A DNA stretch of 64,000 nt from Burkholderia diffusa (GTDB lineage: Bacteria > Pseudomonadota > Gammaproteobacteria > Burkholderiales > Burkholderiaceae). Positions within the stretch are counted from its first letter, which is position 1, and each line of letters begins with the position of its first letter. This document shows, in pieces, positions 1 through 9,393 of the stretch. The translations under genes and the position numbers were made by a program. The DNA lies in the NCBI RefSeq assembly GCF_902499115.1, contig NZ_CABVPN010000012.1, positions 62,001 through 126,000 on the forward strand, read 5' to 3'. The notes below the pieces were generated by a model. It saw nothing but the letters and a program-made list of their open reading frames with translations. It did not search any database and was not told where the DNA came from.

Positions 1-22
1 GTAGACAGCACGTGCAAGCCGG

Positions 23-670
23 TCAGGAAACGGTCAGCCGGTCGACGACCTGCCGGACCCCCTTCACCGACCCGGCCGCGCCGCATGCGGCGCGCTTTTC
101 GGCCAGCGACGCGACCGTGCCCGTCAGCGTGACGATGCCGTCGGTTGCGTCGATCGAAATTCCCGCGGTTTCGCGCTGCGCACGACGCGCAAGCGCCTCG
201 GCGATCCGGACGCCGACGTCCGGCACCGTATGGTCGGCGCGCACCCGGATGCGGTTCGCCACGCCGACGACGCCGATCATCCGGCTCACCATCGCTTCCG
301 CTGCCCGGCTCTGATACGCATGATCGACTTCGCCGTCGAGCGTCACGCAGCCGTGATCGACCTCGACGCCGATCTTGTGATCGCGCAGCGCATCCTGCCA
401 TCCGAGCGCGAACGTGATTGCGATCGCCAGTTCCTGGTCCGCGCAGGCGTTCTCCGGCGGGTCGACATTCAGCTCGAGCACCAGCGCACGCGCATCGGCG
501 ATGTGCAGTGCCGTTTTCTGCGCCTCGAGCTTCTGGGCCCAGCTGTCGACCGTGCCGCGCAACGTCACGATCCGGTCGCGGACCTCGACGTCGATCCGGC
601 GCGCATCGATCGCCGGATTCCAGAACAACGCCTGCTCGACATCCTGCTTGAGTACTGCATCGGACTTCAT
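23..670 (-). CDS. Triple BON-domain protein
   Basis: A 215-aa protein built of three consecutive BON (bacterial OsmY and nodulation) domains at about residues 1-70, 78-148 and 150-215. Each has the usual pattern of an acidic strand, a V-T-L-x-G turn (ITDGIVTLTG-like in domain 3) and a closing G-V-x-x-V-x-N/D. No signal peptide is seen, so it is probably cytoplasmic, although many BON proteins are periplasmic. The start follows a GGGAGA ribosome site. BON domains are thought to bind membranes or other proteins; the exact role here is unknown. An FNR-type box at 763-776 lies about 100 bp upstream. It is a paralogue of the BON proteins at 34550 and 52101. Confidence 0.9.
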   Translation of the reverse strand: MKSDAVLKQDVEQALFWNPAIDARRIDVEVRDRIVTLRGTVDSWAQKLEAQKTALHIADARALVLELNVDPPENACADQELAIAITFALGWQDALRDHKIGVEVDHGCVTLDGEVDHAYQSRAAEAMVSRMIGVVGVANRIRVRADHTVPDVGVRIAEALARRAQRETAGISIDATDGIVTLTGTVASLAEKRAACGAAGSVKGVRQVVDRLTVS

Positions 671-762
671 GTCGGTCTCCCGTCGGCCCGTGCCGGCCGC
701 AAAGCTCGCGAGCGAATGCGTGCGACACCGTGTTCAGCATCGCCCACGGCCGCGCCGGCGGC

Positions 763-776
763 TTGACGAGGATCAA
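763..776 (-). promoter_or_regulatory. FNR/ANR-type box for the BON gene
   Basis: TTGACgaggATCAA. On the minus strand a -10-like GATGCT (736-741) starts 21 nt after the box, the class II activator arrangement, pointing to the BON gene at 23-670. Confidence 0.75.
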
Positions 777-830
777 TCAAAGGCGGGCTGGCGGCAGAGT
801 CTGGCGGGCAGGCGATGGCCGGTTTGCCCG

Positions 831-844
831 TTGACGCAGATCAA
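831..844 (+). promoter_or_regulatory. FNR/ANR-type box for the small membrane protein
   Basis: TTGACgcagATCAA followed after 21 nt by GATCAT (866-871). The box, hexamer and leader resemble those at 7917-8036 in front of a paralogous gene. Confidence 0.8.
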
Positions 845-959
845 CCGCGCGACGAGGCGCGACGCGATCATGAATCCGCAGACGTCGCCAAAACCGCAGC
901 AACACGGACGTTTCGCATTCGTATGAACGTCGACGTCCACCGCTTTCCGGGAGACCGTC

Positions 960-1148
960 ATGATCCACAAACAGTACCGCATCATGCTCGCGACGCTCAG
1001 CGTGTTCATCGCGATTGCGTCGCTGGTCGGCATCGTTCACGGGATGCTGTTCGACGAGGAGGTGTTCAGGTACTCGATCGTCACGCTGATCTCCAGCATC
1101 CTCGCGTTCGTCGTGCTGCTCAATCTCAGGCCGGGCGACCGCCCGTGA
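960..1148 (+). CDS. Small two-helix membrane protein
   Basis: A 62-aa hydrophobic protein with two predicted transmembrane segments (about residues 8-28 and 37-56) separated by a short acidic loop (LFDEE). The start has a clear GGGAGA ribosome site 6 nt upstream. It is a paralogue of the protein at 8037-8258: both share L-A-T-L-x-V-F-I-A, a V-H-x-M-L turn and an I-x-L-x-S second helix. Both sit directly in front of an export gene cluster and behind an FNR-type box. I do not recognise a named family. A helper or small regulator of the adjacent exporter is only an inference. Confidence 0.75.
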   Translation: MIHKQYRIMLATLSVFIAIASLVGIVHGMLFDEEVFRYSIVTLISSILAFVVLLNLRPGDRP

Positions 1149-1252
1149 CGGGCACCGCGTGGTTCCGTCCGGCACGCCATCACGAAACCGGCCGAGGCAC
1201 GCGGCGACCCGCGCGTCAAGCGAGGGGCCGCTCGAAACGCATTCCCGCCCAA

Positions 1253-1266
1253 GTGACACAGATCAA
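1253..1266 (+). promoter_or_regulatory. FNR/ANR-type box for the first efflux operon
   Basis: gTGACacagATCAA (one outer mismatch) followed after 21 nt by GATATA (1288-1293). It lies 111 bp before the outer-membrane factor gene at 1371. Confidence 0.75.
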
Positions 1267-1370
1267 GGGGAAACCCGGCATTCGTCGGATATAAGTGAAT
1301 CCGAATCGGCGACGCCTGGAGGGCTGCGCCATCCCGTATTCCTGCATTTTCGTATTCGACGAGGCATCCC

Positions 1371-2864
1371 ATGCGCGCTGCCGCGCCTCCCGTTCGCTTT
1401 CATCCTGCCGCCGTGCGGCGCCTGCGTGCCATTGCGCTCGCGGCGGGCATGGGGCTGCTGTCGGGCTGCCTGTCGCTTGCGCCACCGGACGAGCGTCCGG
1501 TCGCGCCGATTCCCGCATCCTTTCCGGATCCTTCCGCCGACGCAACAGCGGCGGCGCCCGTGCCCGAATGGCAGGCTTACTTCGTCGACGCGCGCCTGCG
1601 CGCGTTGATCGGGCAGGCGCTCGCCAACAACCGGGATCTGCGCGCGGCGGTTGCACGCGTCGAGCAGGCTCGTGCGGTCTACGGCATCCGCAGCGCGGAT
1701 CAATGGCCGACGATCGGTGCGGGCGCGGCCTATGCACGGTTTCGCACGCCGGGCGGCTTCCTCTCCCCGGCGCCCGTCATCGGCCAGGTCTATGAGGTCC
1801 AGCTGGCCGAGACGCAATGGGAGATCGATTTCTGGGGCCGCGTGCGCAACCTGAAAGCAGCGGCGCTCCAGCGCTACCTCGCGAGTGATGCGGCCCGGCA
1901 GGCGGTGACGCTGAGCGTCGTCACCGGCGTAGCGGACGCGTATCTGACGCTGTGCGAGATCGACGAACGCATCGCGCTGACCCGCGCGACGATCGACACA
2001 CGCCGCGAATCGCTGCGGATCTTCCGGCTCCGTCACGCGGCCGGCGCCATCTCGCGCCTCGACCTGACGCAATCGGAGATCCTGCTGCAGCAGGCGGAAT
2101 CGCTCGGCGTCCAGTTGCAGCAAGCCCGCGCGGCGGCGGCCGATGCGCTGGCGTTGCTCGTCGGTGCGCCGCCCGCGCTGGCCGCCACGCCGCTCGCGCT
2201 CGACGACGGTGCGGTGCTGCCGTCGCTCGCCCCCGGCCTGCCTTCGTCGCTGCTGACCCGGCGTCCGGACGTGATCGCGGCGGAGCATGAACTCGAGGCG
2301 ACCCGCGCGAACATCGGCGCGGCGCGTGCGGCATTCTTTCCGCGCATCGCATTGACGAGCGCGATCGGTTCGGGAAGCGGCGCGCTGCATGACCTGCTGT
2401 CGTCCGGAGCGGGCGTGTGGTCGGTGATTCCCAACGTCACGCTGCCGCTCGTCGACGGCGGCCGCAATCGGTCGAATCTCGCGCTCTCGCACGCGCAACG
2501 CGACGAGGCGCTCGCGCAGTACGAGAAGACGCTCCAGCGCGCGTTCCGTGACGTGTCCGATGCGCTCGCGGCGCGCCACTGGCTGGCCGATCAGGTCGCC
2601 ATCGAGCGCGCCACGCTGGCGTCGCAGGCCGAGCGGGCACGCCTCGCGAAGCTGCGCTACGACAGCGGGGCGACCCGCTTCCTCGAAGTGCTCGATGCGC
2701 AACGGGACCTGATGAACGCCGAGCAGCAACTGGTCATGACCCGTCGTGCGCTGCTCTCGAGCCGCGTCGCGCTGTACGGCGCCCTCGGCGGCGGCGTGAT
2801 CGACACCGGCAAGACCGCCGCGGCAACGGCTCCCCTTTCGACAGACTCGGACAACACACCATGA
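1371..2864 (+). CDS. Outer-membrane efflux lipoprotein (NodT/OprM family)
   Basis: A 497-aa TolC-like outer-membrane channel component. The N-terminal signal peptide ends in a lipobox L-L-S-G-C, with the lipidated Cys at residue 33. Two OEP repeats follow, each with the S-L-L-x-R-R-P-D motif typical of NodT-family factors in the middle. The length is normal for the family. It is the first gene of an operon with a membrane fusion protein (start overlapping its stop by ATGA) and an ABC exporter. It should provide the outer-membrane exit of a tripartite pump; the substrate cannot be read from the sequence. Confidence 0.93.
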   Translation: MRAAAPPVRFHPAAVRRLRAIALAAGMGLLSGCLSLAPPDERPVAPIPASFPDPSADATAAAPVPEWQAYFVDARLRALIGQALANNRDLRAAVARVEQARAVYGIRSADQWPTIGAGAAYARFRTPGGFLSPAPVIGQVYEVQLAETQWEIDFWGRVRNLKAAALQRYLASDAARQAVTLSVVTGVADAYLTLCEIDERIALTRATIDTRRESLRIFRLRHAAGAISRLDLTQSEILLQQAESLGVQLQQARAAAADALALLVGAPPALAATPLALDDGAVLPSLAPGLPSSLLTRRPDVIAAEHELEATRANIGAARAAFFPRIALTSAIGSGSGALHDLLSSGAGVWSVIPNVTLPLVDGGRNRSNLALSHAQRDEALAQYEKTLQRAFRDVSDALAARHWLADQVAIERATLASQAERARLAKLRYDSGATRFLEVLDAQRDLMNAEQQLVMTRRALLSSRVALYGALGGGVIDTGKTAAATAPLSTDSDNTP

Positions 2865-3934
2865 AAACCATCCCGCGCCCTCTTCTGATCGGTGTCGGTG
2901 CGGCCGTGCTCGCGATCGGCCTCGCGTACTACGGGTGGACGCGCTGGCGCGACGGCCAGACGGATGCGGGGCTCGCCAGCGGCAACGGCCGCATCGAGGC
3001 GACCGAAATCGACGTCGCGACCAAGCTGCCGGGGCGCGTCACCGCCATGCTCGTCGACGAAGGCGACTTCGTGACGGCCGGCCAGCCGCTCGCCCGCATG
3101 GACGTCGTCGTCCTGCAGGCGCAGCTCGACGAGGCACGGGCGCGGGAGCAACAGGCGGTGAACACCGCGGCGAGCGTCGACGCGCAGGTCGCGCAGCGCC
3201 GCAGCGACAAGGCCGCGGCCGCGGCCGTCGTCGTGCAGCGGGAAAGCGAGCTGGACGCGGCCACGCGGCGGCTCGCGCGGTCCGAAACGCTGTCGCGCGA
3301 CGGGGCGTCATCGATGCAGGAACTGGACGACGATCGCGCGCGCGCCGGCAGCCTGCGCGCGACCGTGAACGCCGCGCGCGCCCAGGTGGAAGCGGCCCAG
3401 GCCGCTGTCGATGCAACCCGGGCCCAGCTCGTCGCGGCGCGCTCGGCCGTGACGGCCGCGCAGGCGACCGTGGCGCGCGTGCAGGCCGACATCTCGGACA
3501 GCGAACTGACGTCGCCGCGCGACGGGCGCGTCCAGTACCGGATTGCCGAGTCGGGCGAAGTCCTGCCGGCAGGCGGCAAGGTGCTCAACGTCGTCGACCT
3601 GTCCGACGTCTACATGACGTTCTTCCTGCCCGAAGCGGTCGTCGGCCGGGTCCCGCTCGGCGCCGACGTGCGGATCGTGCTCGATGCGGCACCGGAATAC
3701 GTGATTCCCGCACGCGTGTCCTATGTGTCGAGCACCGCGCAGTTCACGCCGAAGACGGTCGAGACGGCCACCGAGCGGCAGAAGCTGATGTTCCGGGTCA
3801 AGGCGCGCATCGATCGCGATCTGTTGCAGCGCCACCTGAAACTCGTGAAGACCGGGTTGCCGGGCGTCGCGTGGCTGAAGACCGATCCGCACGCGGGCTG
3901 GCCGGATCGCCTCGCGATCAGGGTGCCGCAATGA
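2861..3934 (+). CDS. HlyD-family membrane fusion protein
   Basis: A 357-aa periplasmic adaptor: one N-terminal anchor (about residues 8-24), a lipoyl-like half motif (G-R-V-T-A-M-L-V-D-E-G-D-F-V), a long alanine/glutamine-rich coiled coil over about residues 85-205, the second lipoyl half (S-P-R-D-G-R-V) and a beta-barrel domain. It resembles the YhiI/YbhG type that partners ABC-2 exporters. The start overlaps the preceding stop (ATGA) and its own stop overlaps the next start, so the genes are translationally coupled. It should link the ABC exporter at 3931-7880 to the lipoprotein channel at 1371. Confidence 0.93.
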   Translation: MKTIPRPLLIGVGAAVLAIGLAYYGWTRWRDGQTDAGLASGNGRIEATEIDVATKLPGRVTAMLVDEGDFVTAGQPLARMDVVVLQAQLDEARAREQQAVNTAASVDAQVAQRRSDKAAAAAVVVQRESELDAATRRLARSETLSRDGASSMQELDDDRARAGSLRATVNAARAQVEAAQAAVDATRAQLVAARSAVTAAQATVARVQADISDSELTSPRDGRVQYRIAESGEVLPAGGKVLNVVDLSDVYMTFFLPEAVVGRVPLGADVRIVLDAAPEYVIPARVSYVSSTAQFTPKTVETATERQKLMFRVKARIDRDLLQRHLKLVKTGLPGVAWLKTDPHAGWPDRLAIRVPQ

Positions 3935-6753
3935 ATGCGACGACGCCCGTCGAGACGGATGCGGGATCGATCAACGGTTCGCCGGTGTCGGCCGAGCCGC
4001 GCATGGTCGCCCGGCTGTCCGGCGTCTCGCTGCGCTACGGCGACAAGTACGCGCTCGACGACGTGACCCTCGACATCCCCGCCGGCTGCATGATCGGGCT
4101 GATCGGGCCGGACGGCGTCGGCAAGTCGAGCCTGCTTGCGCTCGTGTCCGGCGCGCGCGCGATCCAGCAGGGCCGCGTATGGACGCTCGACGGCGACCTG
4201 TCGTCGCGCCGTCATCGCGCGCGCGTATGCCGGCGCATCGCCTACATGCCGCAAGGCCTCGGCCGGAACCTGTACGCGACGCTGTCGGTCGAGGAAAACC
4301 TGCAGTTCTTCGCGAGACTGTTCGGCCACGATGCCGCGGAGCGCCGCCGCCGGATCGACGCGCTGACGCGCAGCACCGGCCTGCAGCCGTTCCTGGATCG
4401 CCCGGCCGGCAAGCTGTCCGGCGGCATGAAGCAGAAACTCGGCCTGTGCTGCGCGTTGATCCATGATCCCGACCTGCTGATCCTGGACGAACCGACGACC
4501 GGCGTCGATCCGCTGTCGCGCGCGCAGTTCTGGGAGCTGATCGGACGCATTCGCGCCGCCCGCCCGGCGATGAGCGTGCTGGTCGCCACCGCGTACATGG
4601 ACGAGGCTCGACGTTTCGACCGGCTGATCGCGATGGACGCGGGCCGCGTGTTGGCAACCGGCAGCCCCGGCGAGCTGCTCGAACGCACCGGTTGCGACAC
4701 GCTGGAAGCCGCGTTCATCGCGTTGCTGCCGGAGGCCCGCCGGCGCGGACACCAGCCGGTCGTGATCGAGCCGTTCCAGCCCGATCAGGCGGCCGGCTAC
4801 GCGATCGAGGCCGATGCGCTGACGATGCGGTTCGGCGATTTCGTCGCGGTCGACCACGTGAGCCTGCAGATCCGCCGCGGCGAAATCTTCGGCTTTCTCG
4901 GCTCCAACGGCTGCGGCAAGTCGACGACCATGAAGATGCTCACCGGCCTGCTGCCCGCGTCTGAAGGTACGGCGACGCTGTTCGGCCGGCCGATCACCGC
5001 GAACGACATCGACACGCGCAGGCGGGTCGGCTACATGTCGCAAGGGTTTTCGCTCTATGGCGAACTGACCGTCCGGCAAAACCTCGTGCTGCACGCGCGC
5101 CTGTTCGGCGTACCGGAATCGGATGTACCCGCACGCGTGACCGAAATGATCGCGCGCTTCGGGCTCACGGACGCACTCGACGCGCTGCCCGAGCGCCTGC
5201 CGCTCGGGATGCGGCAGCGGCTGTCCCTCGCGGTGGCGATGGTGCACAAGCCCGAGCTGCTGATCCTGGACGAGCCGACGTCGGGCGTGGACCCGGTCGC
5301 GCGGGACGACTTCTGGCGGCTGATGATCGAGCTCGCGCGCAACGATCGCGTCACCATCTTCATTTCGACGCACTTCATGAACGAGGCCGCGCGGTGCGAC
5401 CGCATCTCGCTGATGCATGCGGGCCGCGTGCTCGCGAGCGCCGCGCCCGAGGAACTGGTGCGCCTGCGCGGCGCGGCCACGCTCGAGGACGCGTTCATCG
5501 GCTACCTGAGCGACGCGCAGAAAGCGGATGGCGCGGGCGGTTCGGACGGCACGGCGGCCGATGCGCCGTCCGACGCCGGCTGGCTCGCCGCGCCGCCCGC
5601 AGCGGCCGGCGCCGGCCATGCGGCCGCATGGTTCAGCCCGGCGCGCGCCGGCAGCTATCTGTGGCGCGAAGTGCTGGAACTGAGGCGCGACCCGTTGCGC
5701 GCGACGCTGGCGCTGTTCGGCTCGCTCGTGCTGATGTGCGTGATCAGCATCGGGATCAGTCTCGACGTCGACAACCTGACGTTCGCGGTGCTCGACCGCG
5801 ATCAGTCGATCCTGAGCCAGGACTATGCGCAGAATCTCGCCGGTTCCCGCTATTTCGTGCCGCGCGCACCGCTCGCGGACGACCGCGACATCGAGCGCCG
5901 CATGCGCAACGGCCAGCTGTCGCTCGCGCTCGAGATCCCGCCCGGTTTCGCGCGCGACGTCGCGCGGGGCCGCCGCGTGGAGATCGGCGCATGGGTCGAT
6001 GGCGCGATGCCGATGCGCGCGGAGACGATCCGCGGCTACGTGGCCGGCATGCACGAAAACTGGCTGCGCGACCAGGCGAAGCGCCGCCTCGGCGTGTCGC
6101 TCGTCCCCGCCGTGGACATCGCGATCCGCTATCGCTACAACCCCGACGTCAAGAGCCTGCCGGCGATGATTCCGGCGATCATGCCGATGCTGCTGCTGAT
6201 GCTGCCCGCGATGCTGACCGCGCTCGCCGTCGTGCGGGAACGCGAGCTCGGGTCGATCGTCAACCTCTACGTGACCCCCGTCACGCGGGCCGAATTCCTG
6301 CTCGGCAAGCAGGCGCCGTACGTCATGCTGGCCATGTTGAACTTCCTGCTGATGGTCGTGCTGGCCGACGTCGTGTTCGGCGTGCGGATCAAGGGCAGTT
6401 TCGCGACGCTGGCGGCCGCGGTGCTGATATTCAACGTCGTGGCCACCGGCATCGGGCTGTTCGCGTCGACGTTCACCCGCAGCCAGATCGCCGCGATCTT
6501 CATGACGATCGTCGGCACGCTGATTCCCGTCGTGCAGTTTTCGGGCCTGCTCACGCCGCTGTCGTCGCTCGAGGGCAGCGGCAAGTGGATCGGCACCGTC
6601 TATCCGGCCACCTACATGCTCGCGATCAGCCGCGGCGTCTACAACAAGGCGCTCGGGCTGGCCGACCTGTCGTCCCAGTTCTGGCCGATGCTCGCGGCCG
6701 TGCCGGTCATCCTGGTCATGACCGGCGTGCTGCTGCGCAAGCAGGAGCGCTGA
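3931..6753 (+). CDS. ABC exporter, two ATPase domains fused to an ABC-2 permease (RbbA/YhiH-like)
   Basis: A 940-aa fusion protein. The first nucleotide-binding domain has Walker A at residues 59-66 (GPDGVGKS), an L-S-G-G signature and an L-D-E-P Walker B near 186. The second has Walker A at 324-331 (GSNGCGKS) and L-D-E-P-T-S-G near 445, but its signature is degenerate (LPLGMRQR). The C-terminal third is an ABC-2 permease with one early helix near residue 595 and a cluster of helices after about 740. This architecture matches the YhiH/RbbA family. The start was set at the ATG overlapping the HlyD stop. An open frame extends far upstream but has no coding character there. It works with the permease at 6756. 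Confidence 0.93.
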   Translation: MNATTPVETDAGSINGSPVSAEPRMVARLSGVSLRYGDKYALDDVTLDIPAGCMIGLIGPDGVGKSSLLALVSGARAIQQGRVWTLDGDLSSRRHRARVCRRIAYMPQGLGRNLYATLSVEENLQFFARLFGHDAAERRRRIDALTRSTGLQPFLDRPAGKLSGGMKQKLGLCCALIHDPDLLILDEPTTGVDPLSRAQFWELIGRIRAARPAMSVLVATAYMDEARRFDRLIAMDAGRVLATGSPGELLERTGCDTLEAAFIALLPEARRRGHQPVVIEPFQPDQAAGYAIEADALTMRFGDFVAVDHVSLQIRRGEIFGFLGSNGCGKSTTMKMLTGLLPASEGTATLFGRPITANDIDTRRRVGYMSQGFSLYGELTVRQNLVLHARLFGVPESDVPARVTEMIARFGLTDALDALPERLPLGMRQRLSLAVAMVHKPELLILDEPTSGVDPVARDDFWRLMIELARNDRVTIFISTHFMNEAARCDRISLMHAGRVLASAAPEELVRLRGAATLEDAFIGYLSDAQKADGAGGSDGTAADAPSDAGWLAAPPAAAGAGHAAAWFSPARAGSYLWREVLELRRDPLRATLALFGSLVLMCVISIGISLDVDNLTFAVLDRDQSILSQDYAQNLAGSRYFVPRAPLADDRDIERRMRNGQLSLALEIPPGFARDVARGRRVEIGAWVDGAMPMRAETIRGYVAGMHENWLRDQAKRRLGVSLVPAVDIAIRYRYNPDVKSLPAMIPAIMPMLLLMLPAMLTALAVVRERELGSIVNLYVTPVTRAEFLLGKQAPYVMLAMLNFLLMVVLADVVFGVRIKGSFATLAAAVLIFNVVATGIGLFASTFTRSQIAAIFMTIVGTLIPVVQFSGLLTPLSSLEGSGKWIGTVYPATYMLAISRGVYNKALGLADLSSQFWPMLAAVPVILVMTGVLLRKQER

Positions 6754-6755
6754 CC

Positions 6756-7880
6756 ATGTCCCGCCTGCTCGTCGTTTTCCGGCTCGGGGTCAAGGAACTG
6801 TGGAGCCTCGCTCGCGACCCGATCCTGCTCGCGCTCATCGTCTATACGTTCAGCGCGTCGATCTACGTCGCCGCCACCGCCCGCCCGGAAACGCTGCACA
6901 AGGTGCCGATCGCGATCGTCGACGAGGATGCGTCGCCGCTGTCGGCGCGCATCGCGGCGGCGTTCTTCCCGCCGCAATTCGCACCGCCGCCGATCGTCGA
7001 CGCCGGCGCGGCCGATCGCGGGCTGGACAACGGCGACTACACATTCTCGCTCGACATTCCGCCCGACTTCCAGCGCGACGTGCTCGCCGGCCGCCACGCG
7101 ACGGTTCAGCTCAACGTCGATGCGACCCGCATGACGCAGGCGTTCACCGGCGGCGGTTACGTCCAGCAGATCGTGGCGGGCGAGATCGATGCCTTCGTGC
7201 GGCGCCATCGCGGCACGTCCTTGCCGCCCGTCGATCTCGCGATGCGGATGCGCTTCAACCCGAATCTCGACGAAGTCTGGTTCGGCGCGCTGATGGAGCT
7301 GATCAACAACGTGACGATGCTGTCGATGATCCTCACCGGGGCCGCACTGATTCGCGAGCGCGAGCACGGCACGATCGAGCATCTGCTCGTCATGCCGGTG
7401 ACCGCGGCGGAAATCATGCTCGCGAAGGTCTGGTCGATGGGGCTTGTCGTCGCGACGGCGGCAGTCGCGTCGCTGACGCTCGTCGTGGGCGGCGCGCTGC
7501 ACGTGCCGATTCCCGGGTCCGTGCCGCTGTTCGTGGCCGGCATGGCGTTGCACCTGTTCGCGACCACGTCGATGGGGATCTTTCTCGCGACGCTTGTGCG
7601 CAGCATGCCGCAGTTCGGCATGCTGCTCGTCCTCGTGCTGCTGCCGCTGCAACTACTGTCGGGCGGACTGACGCCGCGCGAAAGCATGCCGCCCGTCGTG
7701 CAGGACATCATGCTGGCCGCGCCGACCACCCATTTCGTCGAGCTCGCGCAGCGCATCCTGTATCGCGGCGCCGGGCTCGATGCGGTGTGGACCCAGTTTG
7801 CCGCGCTGTTCGCGATCGGCTGCGTGCTGTTCCTGCTGTCGCTCACGCGATTCCGCAAGACGATTGGTCAGATGACTTGA
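6756..7880 (+). CDS. ABC-2 type permease (YhhJ-like)
   Basis: A 374-aa ABC-2 membrane subunit: an N-terminal helix (about residues 22-40), a large extracytoplasmic domain with the family pattern V-P-I-A-I-V-D-E-D, then five or six helices in the C-terminal half including the E-R-E-x-G-T-I-E-H-L motif. The ATG lies 3 nt after the stop of the fused ATPase/permease gene. It probably forms a heterodimeric permease with the ABC-2 part of that protein, completing the pump with the HlyD adaptor and outer-membrane lipoprotein upstream. It ends the first export operon. Confidence 0.92.
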   Translation: MSRLLVVFRLGVKELWSLARDPILLALIVYTFSASIYVAATARPETLHKVPIAIVDEDASPLSARIAAAFFPPQFAPPPIVDAGAADRGLDNGDYTFSLDIPPDFQRDVLAGRHATVQLNVDATRMTQAFTGGGYVQQIVAGEIDAFVRRHRGTSLPPVDLAMRMRFNPNLDEVWFGALMELINNVTMLSMILTGAALIREREHGTIEHLLVMPVTAAEIMLAKVWSMGLVVATAAVASLTLVVGGALHVPIPGSVPLFVAGMALHLFATTSMGIFLATLVRSMPQFGMLLVLVLLPLQLLSGGLTPRESMPPVVQDIMLAAPTTHFVELAQRILYRGAGLDAVWTQFAALFAIGCVLFLLSLTRFRKTIGQMT

Positions 7881-7916
7881 TCGACGAGTCGCGCCCGTGA
7901 CACCGGAATTTGTCCG

Positions 7917-7930
7917 TTGATACAGATCAA
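7917..7930 (+). promoter_or_regulatory. FNR/ANR-type box, consensus match
   Basis: TTGATacagATCAA, a perfect palindromic box, followed after 21 nt by GATCAT (7952-7957). It drives the small membrane protein and the second export operon. Confidence 0.85.
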
Positions 7931-8036
7931 TCGTGCCGGAGCGCGGCACGCGATCATGACGCCATGTCTTGCGCAACCAGTGGCAGCTACGTTGACGGCA
8001 ACGCCGTCCACGGCGGCCGCTTCCCGGGAGAACGTC

Positions 8037-8258
8037 ATGATGGGCCTGCCATACCGAAGCGCGCTTGCGACGCTCTGCGTGTTCATCGCGCTCGCTTCGC
8101 TGCTGGGCGTCGTGCATGCGATGCTGATCGACGAGACGGTCGTTCCGTACGCGATCATTGCGCTGGTGTCGGGCATCGTCGCGTTCATCGCGCAGCTCGA
8201 TCCCGCGTCGTCCGGACATCAGCGGCACGGACCGAACGCGCTGGATTCGTCATCGTGA
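8037..8258 (+). CDS. Small two-helix membrane protein, paralogue of 960-1148
   Basis: A 73-aa protein with two hydrophobic segments and a polar tail. The start was placed at the ATG following GGGAGA (also used by its paralogue at 960); the reading frame is open further upstream. An ATG immediately after the first could also serve. Its TGA overlaps the GTG of the next gene, so it is coupled to an FtsX-type ABC permease. Family unknown. The repeated pairing of FNR box, small membrane protein and exporter is the main clue to its job. Confidence 0.72.
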   Translation: MMGLPYRSALATLCVFIALASLLGVVHAMLIDETVVPYAIIALVSGIVAFIAQLDPASSGHQRHGPNALDSSS

Positions 8259-9391
8259 ACGGTATCCTCCGTCTCGCGTTCAAGCTGCTCGTCAACGACA
8301 GTGCGAAATTCACGGCGTTGACCGTCGGCATCACCTTCTCGGTGCTGCTGATGATCGAGATGACGTCGCTATTCGCCGGCATCCTGAACAAGTCGTCGGC
8401 GTCGGTCATCAATATTGGCGCGAAGGTCTGGGTGATGGACCCGGCCGTGAAGACGATCGCGAACAGCATCGGCATGCCCGACTACGTGCTCGACGCCGTG
8501 CGCAGCATCGACGGCGTCAAGTATGCGGTGCCGCTTTATTCCGGCGGCGCGCTCGTCAAGCTGCGTTCCGGCACCTACCAGGCCGTGACGGTCGTCGGCC
8601 TCGACGACGCCAGCCTGTTCGGCCGCCCGACGATGCTGCAGGGCCGCATCGAGGACATCTACGCGGAAAACGGCTTCATCGCGATTCAGGATCCCGAGTT
8701 TCGGAAGCTCGAGAATCCGTCCGTCGGCACCGATTTCGAGTTGAACGATCATCGCGGCGTAATCGTCGGCATCGCGAAGGTCGCCGCGAGCGGCCTGTTC
8801 GGCACGCCGACGCTCTACACCACGTACGCGCGCGCGATCCGCTACATTCCGTCGCCGCGCTTCACGACCTCGTACATCCTCGTCGAGCCGAAGTCCGATG
8901 CGGACGTTGCACACATCAAGGCGGTGGTGACGTCGCTCGGCTATCGCGCGTACACGCGCGACGAATTCATCGCGCAGATCGCGCGCTTCTACAAGTACGA
9001 GACGGGCCTCGGCACCAACATCATGCTGATGACGATCATCAGCTTCATCATCGGCCTGTCGATTTCAGGGCAGACGTTCTACGCGTTCATCCTCGAGAAC
9101 CTGGACAAGTTCGGCGCGCTGAAGGCGATCGGCGCGAAGAGCCGCGAGCTGGTCGCGATGATCCTGTTCCAGGCGACCTTCACCGCGCTGACCGGCTACG
9201 GTATCGGCGTCGGGCTGTGCGTGCTGATGATCACGGTCGCCAAGCTGAGGATTCCGGACTACGCGGCGCTCATCACTTACGGCAACCTGTCGCTCGCGTT
9301 CGGCATGGTGGTCGTGATCGCAACGATCTCGAGCTATCTCGGCGTGCGGCGCGTGCTGCGCATCGAGCCGTTCGACATCTTCCGGGGCTGA
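8255..9391 (+). CDS. FtsX/MacB-type ABC transporter permease (DevC-like)
   Basis: A 378-aa integral membrane protein with an N-terminal helix (about residues 18-40), a periplasmic MacB-like domain of roughly 210 residues and three C-terminal helices, followed by the conserved R-I-E-P-F-D-I-F-R-G tail. The last part carries the family motif L-x-A-I-G-A-K-S-R-E. The start is a GTG overlapping the preceding TGA. With the ATPase (9394), HlyD protein (10089) and outer-membrane factor (11152) it forms a DevBCA-like tripartite exporter. Such systems export glycolipids, peptides or drugs; the substrate here is unknown. Confidence 0.92.
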   Translation: MNGILRLAFKLLVNDSAKFTALTVGITFSVLLMIEMTSLFAGILNKSSASVINIGAKVWVMDPAVKTIANSIGMPDYVLDAVRSIDGVKYAVPLYSGGALVKLRSGTYQAVTVVGLDDASLFGRPTMLQGRIEDIYAENGFIAIQDPEFRKLENPSVGTDFELNDHRGVIVGIAKVAASGLFGTPTLYTTYARAIRYIPSPRFTTSYILVEPKSDADVAHIKAVVTSLGYRAYTRDEFIAQIARFYKYETGLGTNIMLMTIISFIIGLSISGQTFYAFILENLDKFGALKAIGAKSRELVAMILFQATFTALTGYGIGVGLCVLMITVAKLRIPDYAALITYGNLSLAFGMVVVIATISSYLGVRRVLRIEPFDIFRG

Positions 9392-9393
9392 CG

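Noticed and set aside
23..670. OsmY-like periplasmic BON protein
   Set aside because: The BON proteins here begin directly with the domain and lack a signal peptide.
2935..3930. Long open frame upstream of the fused ABC exporter start
   Set aside because: It is out of phase with the HlyD gene and extremely rich in Arg and Gly; the ATGA-coupled start at 3931 fits the family.
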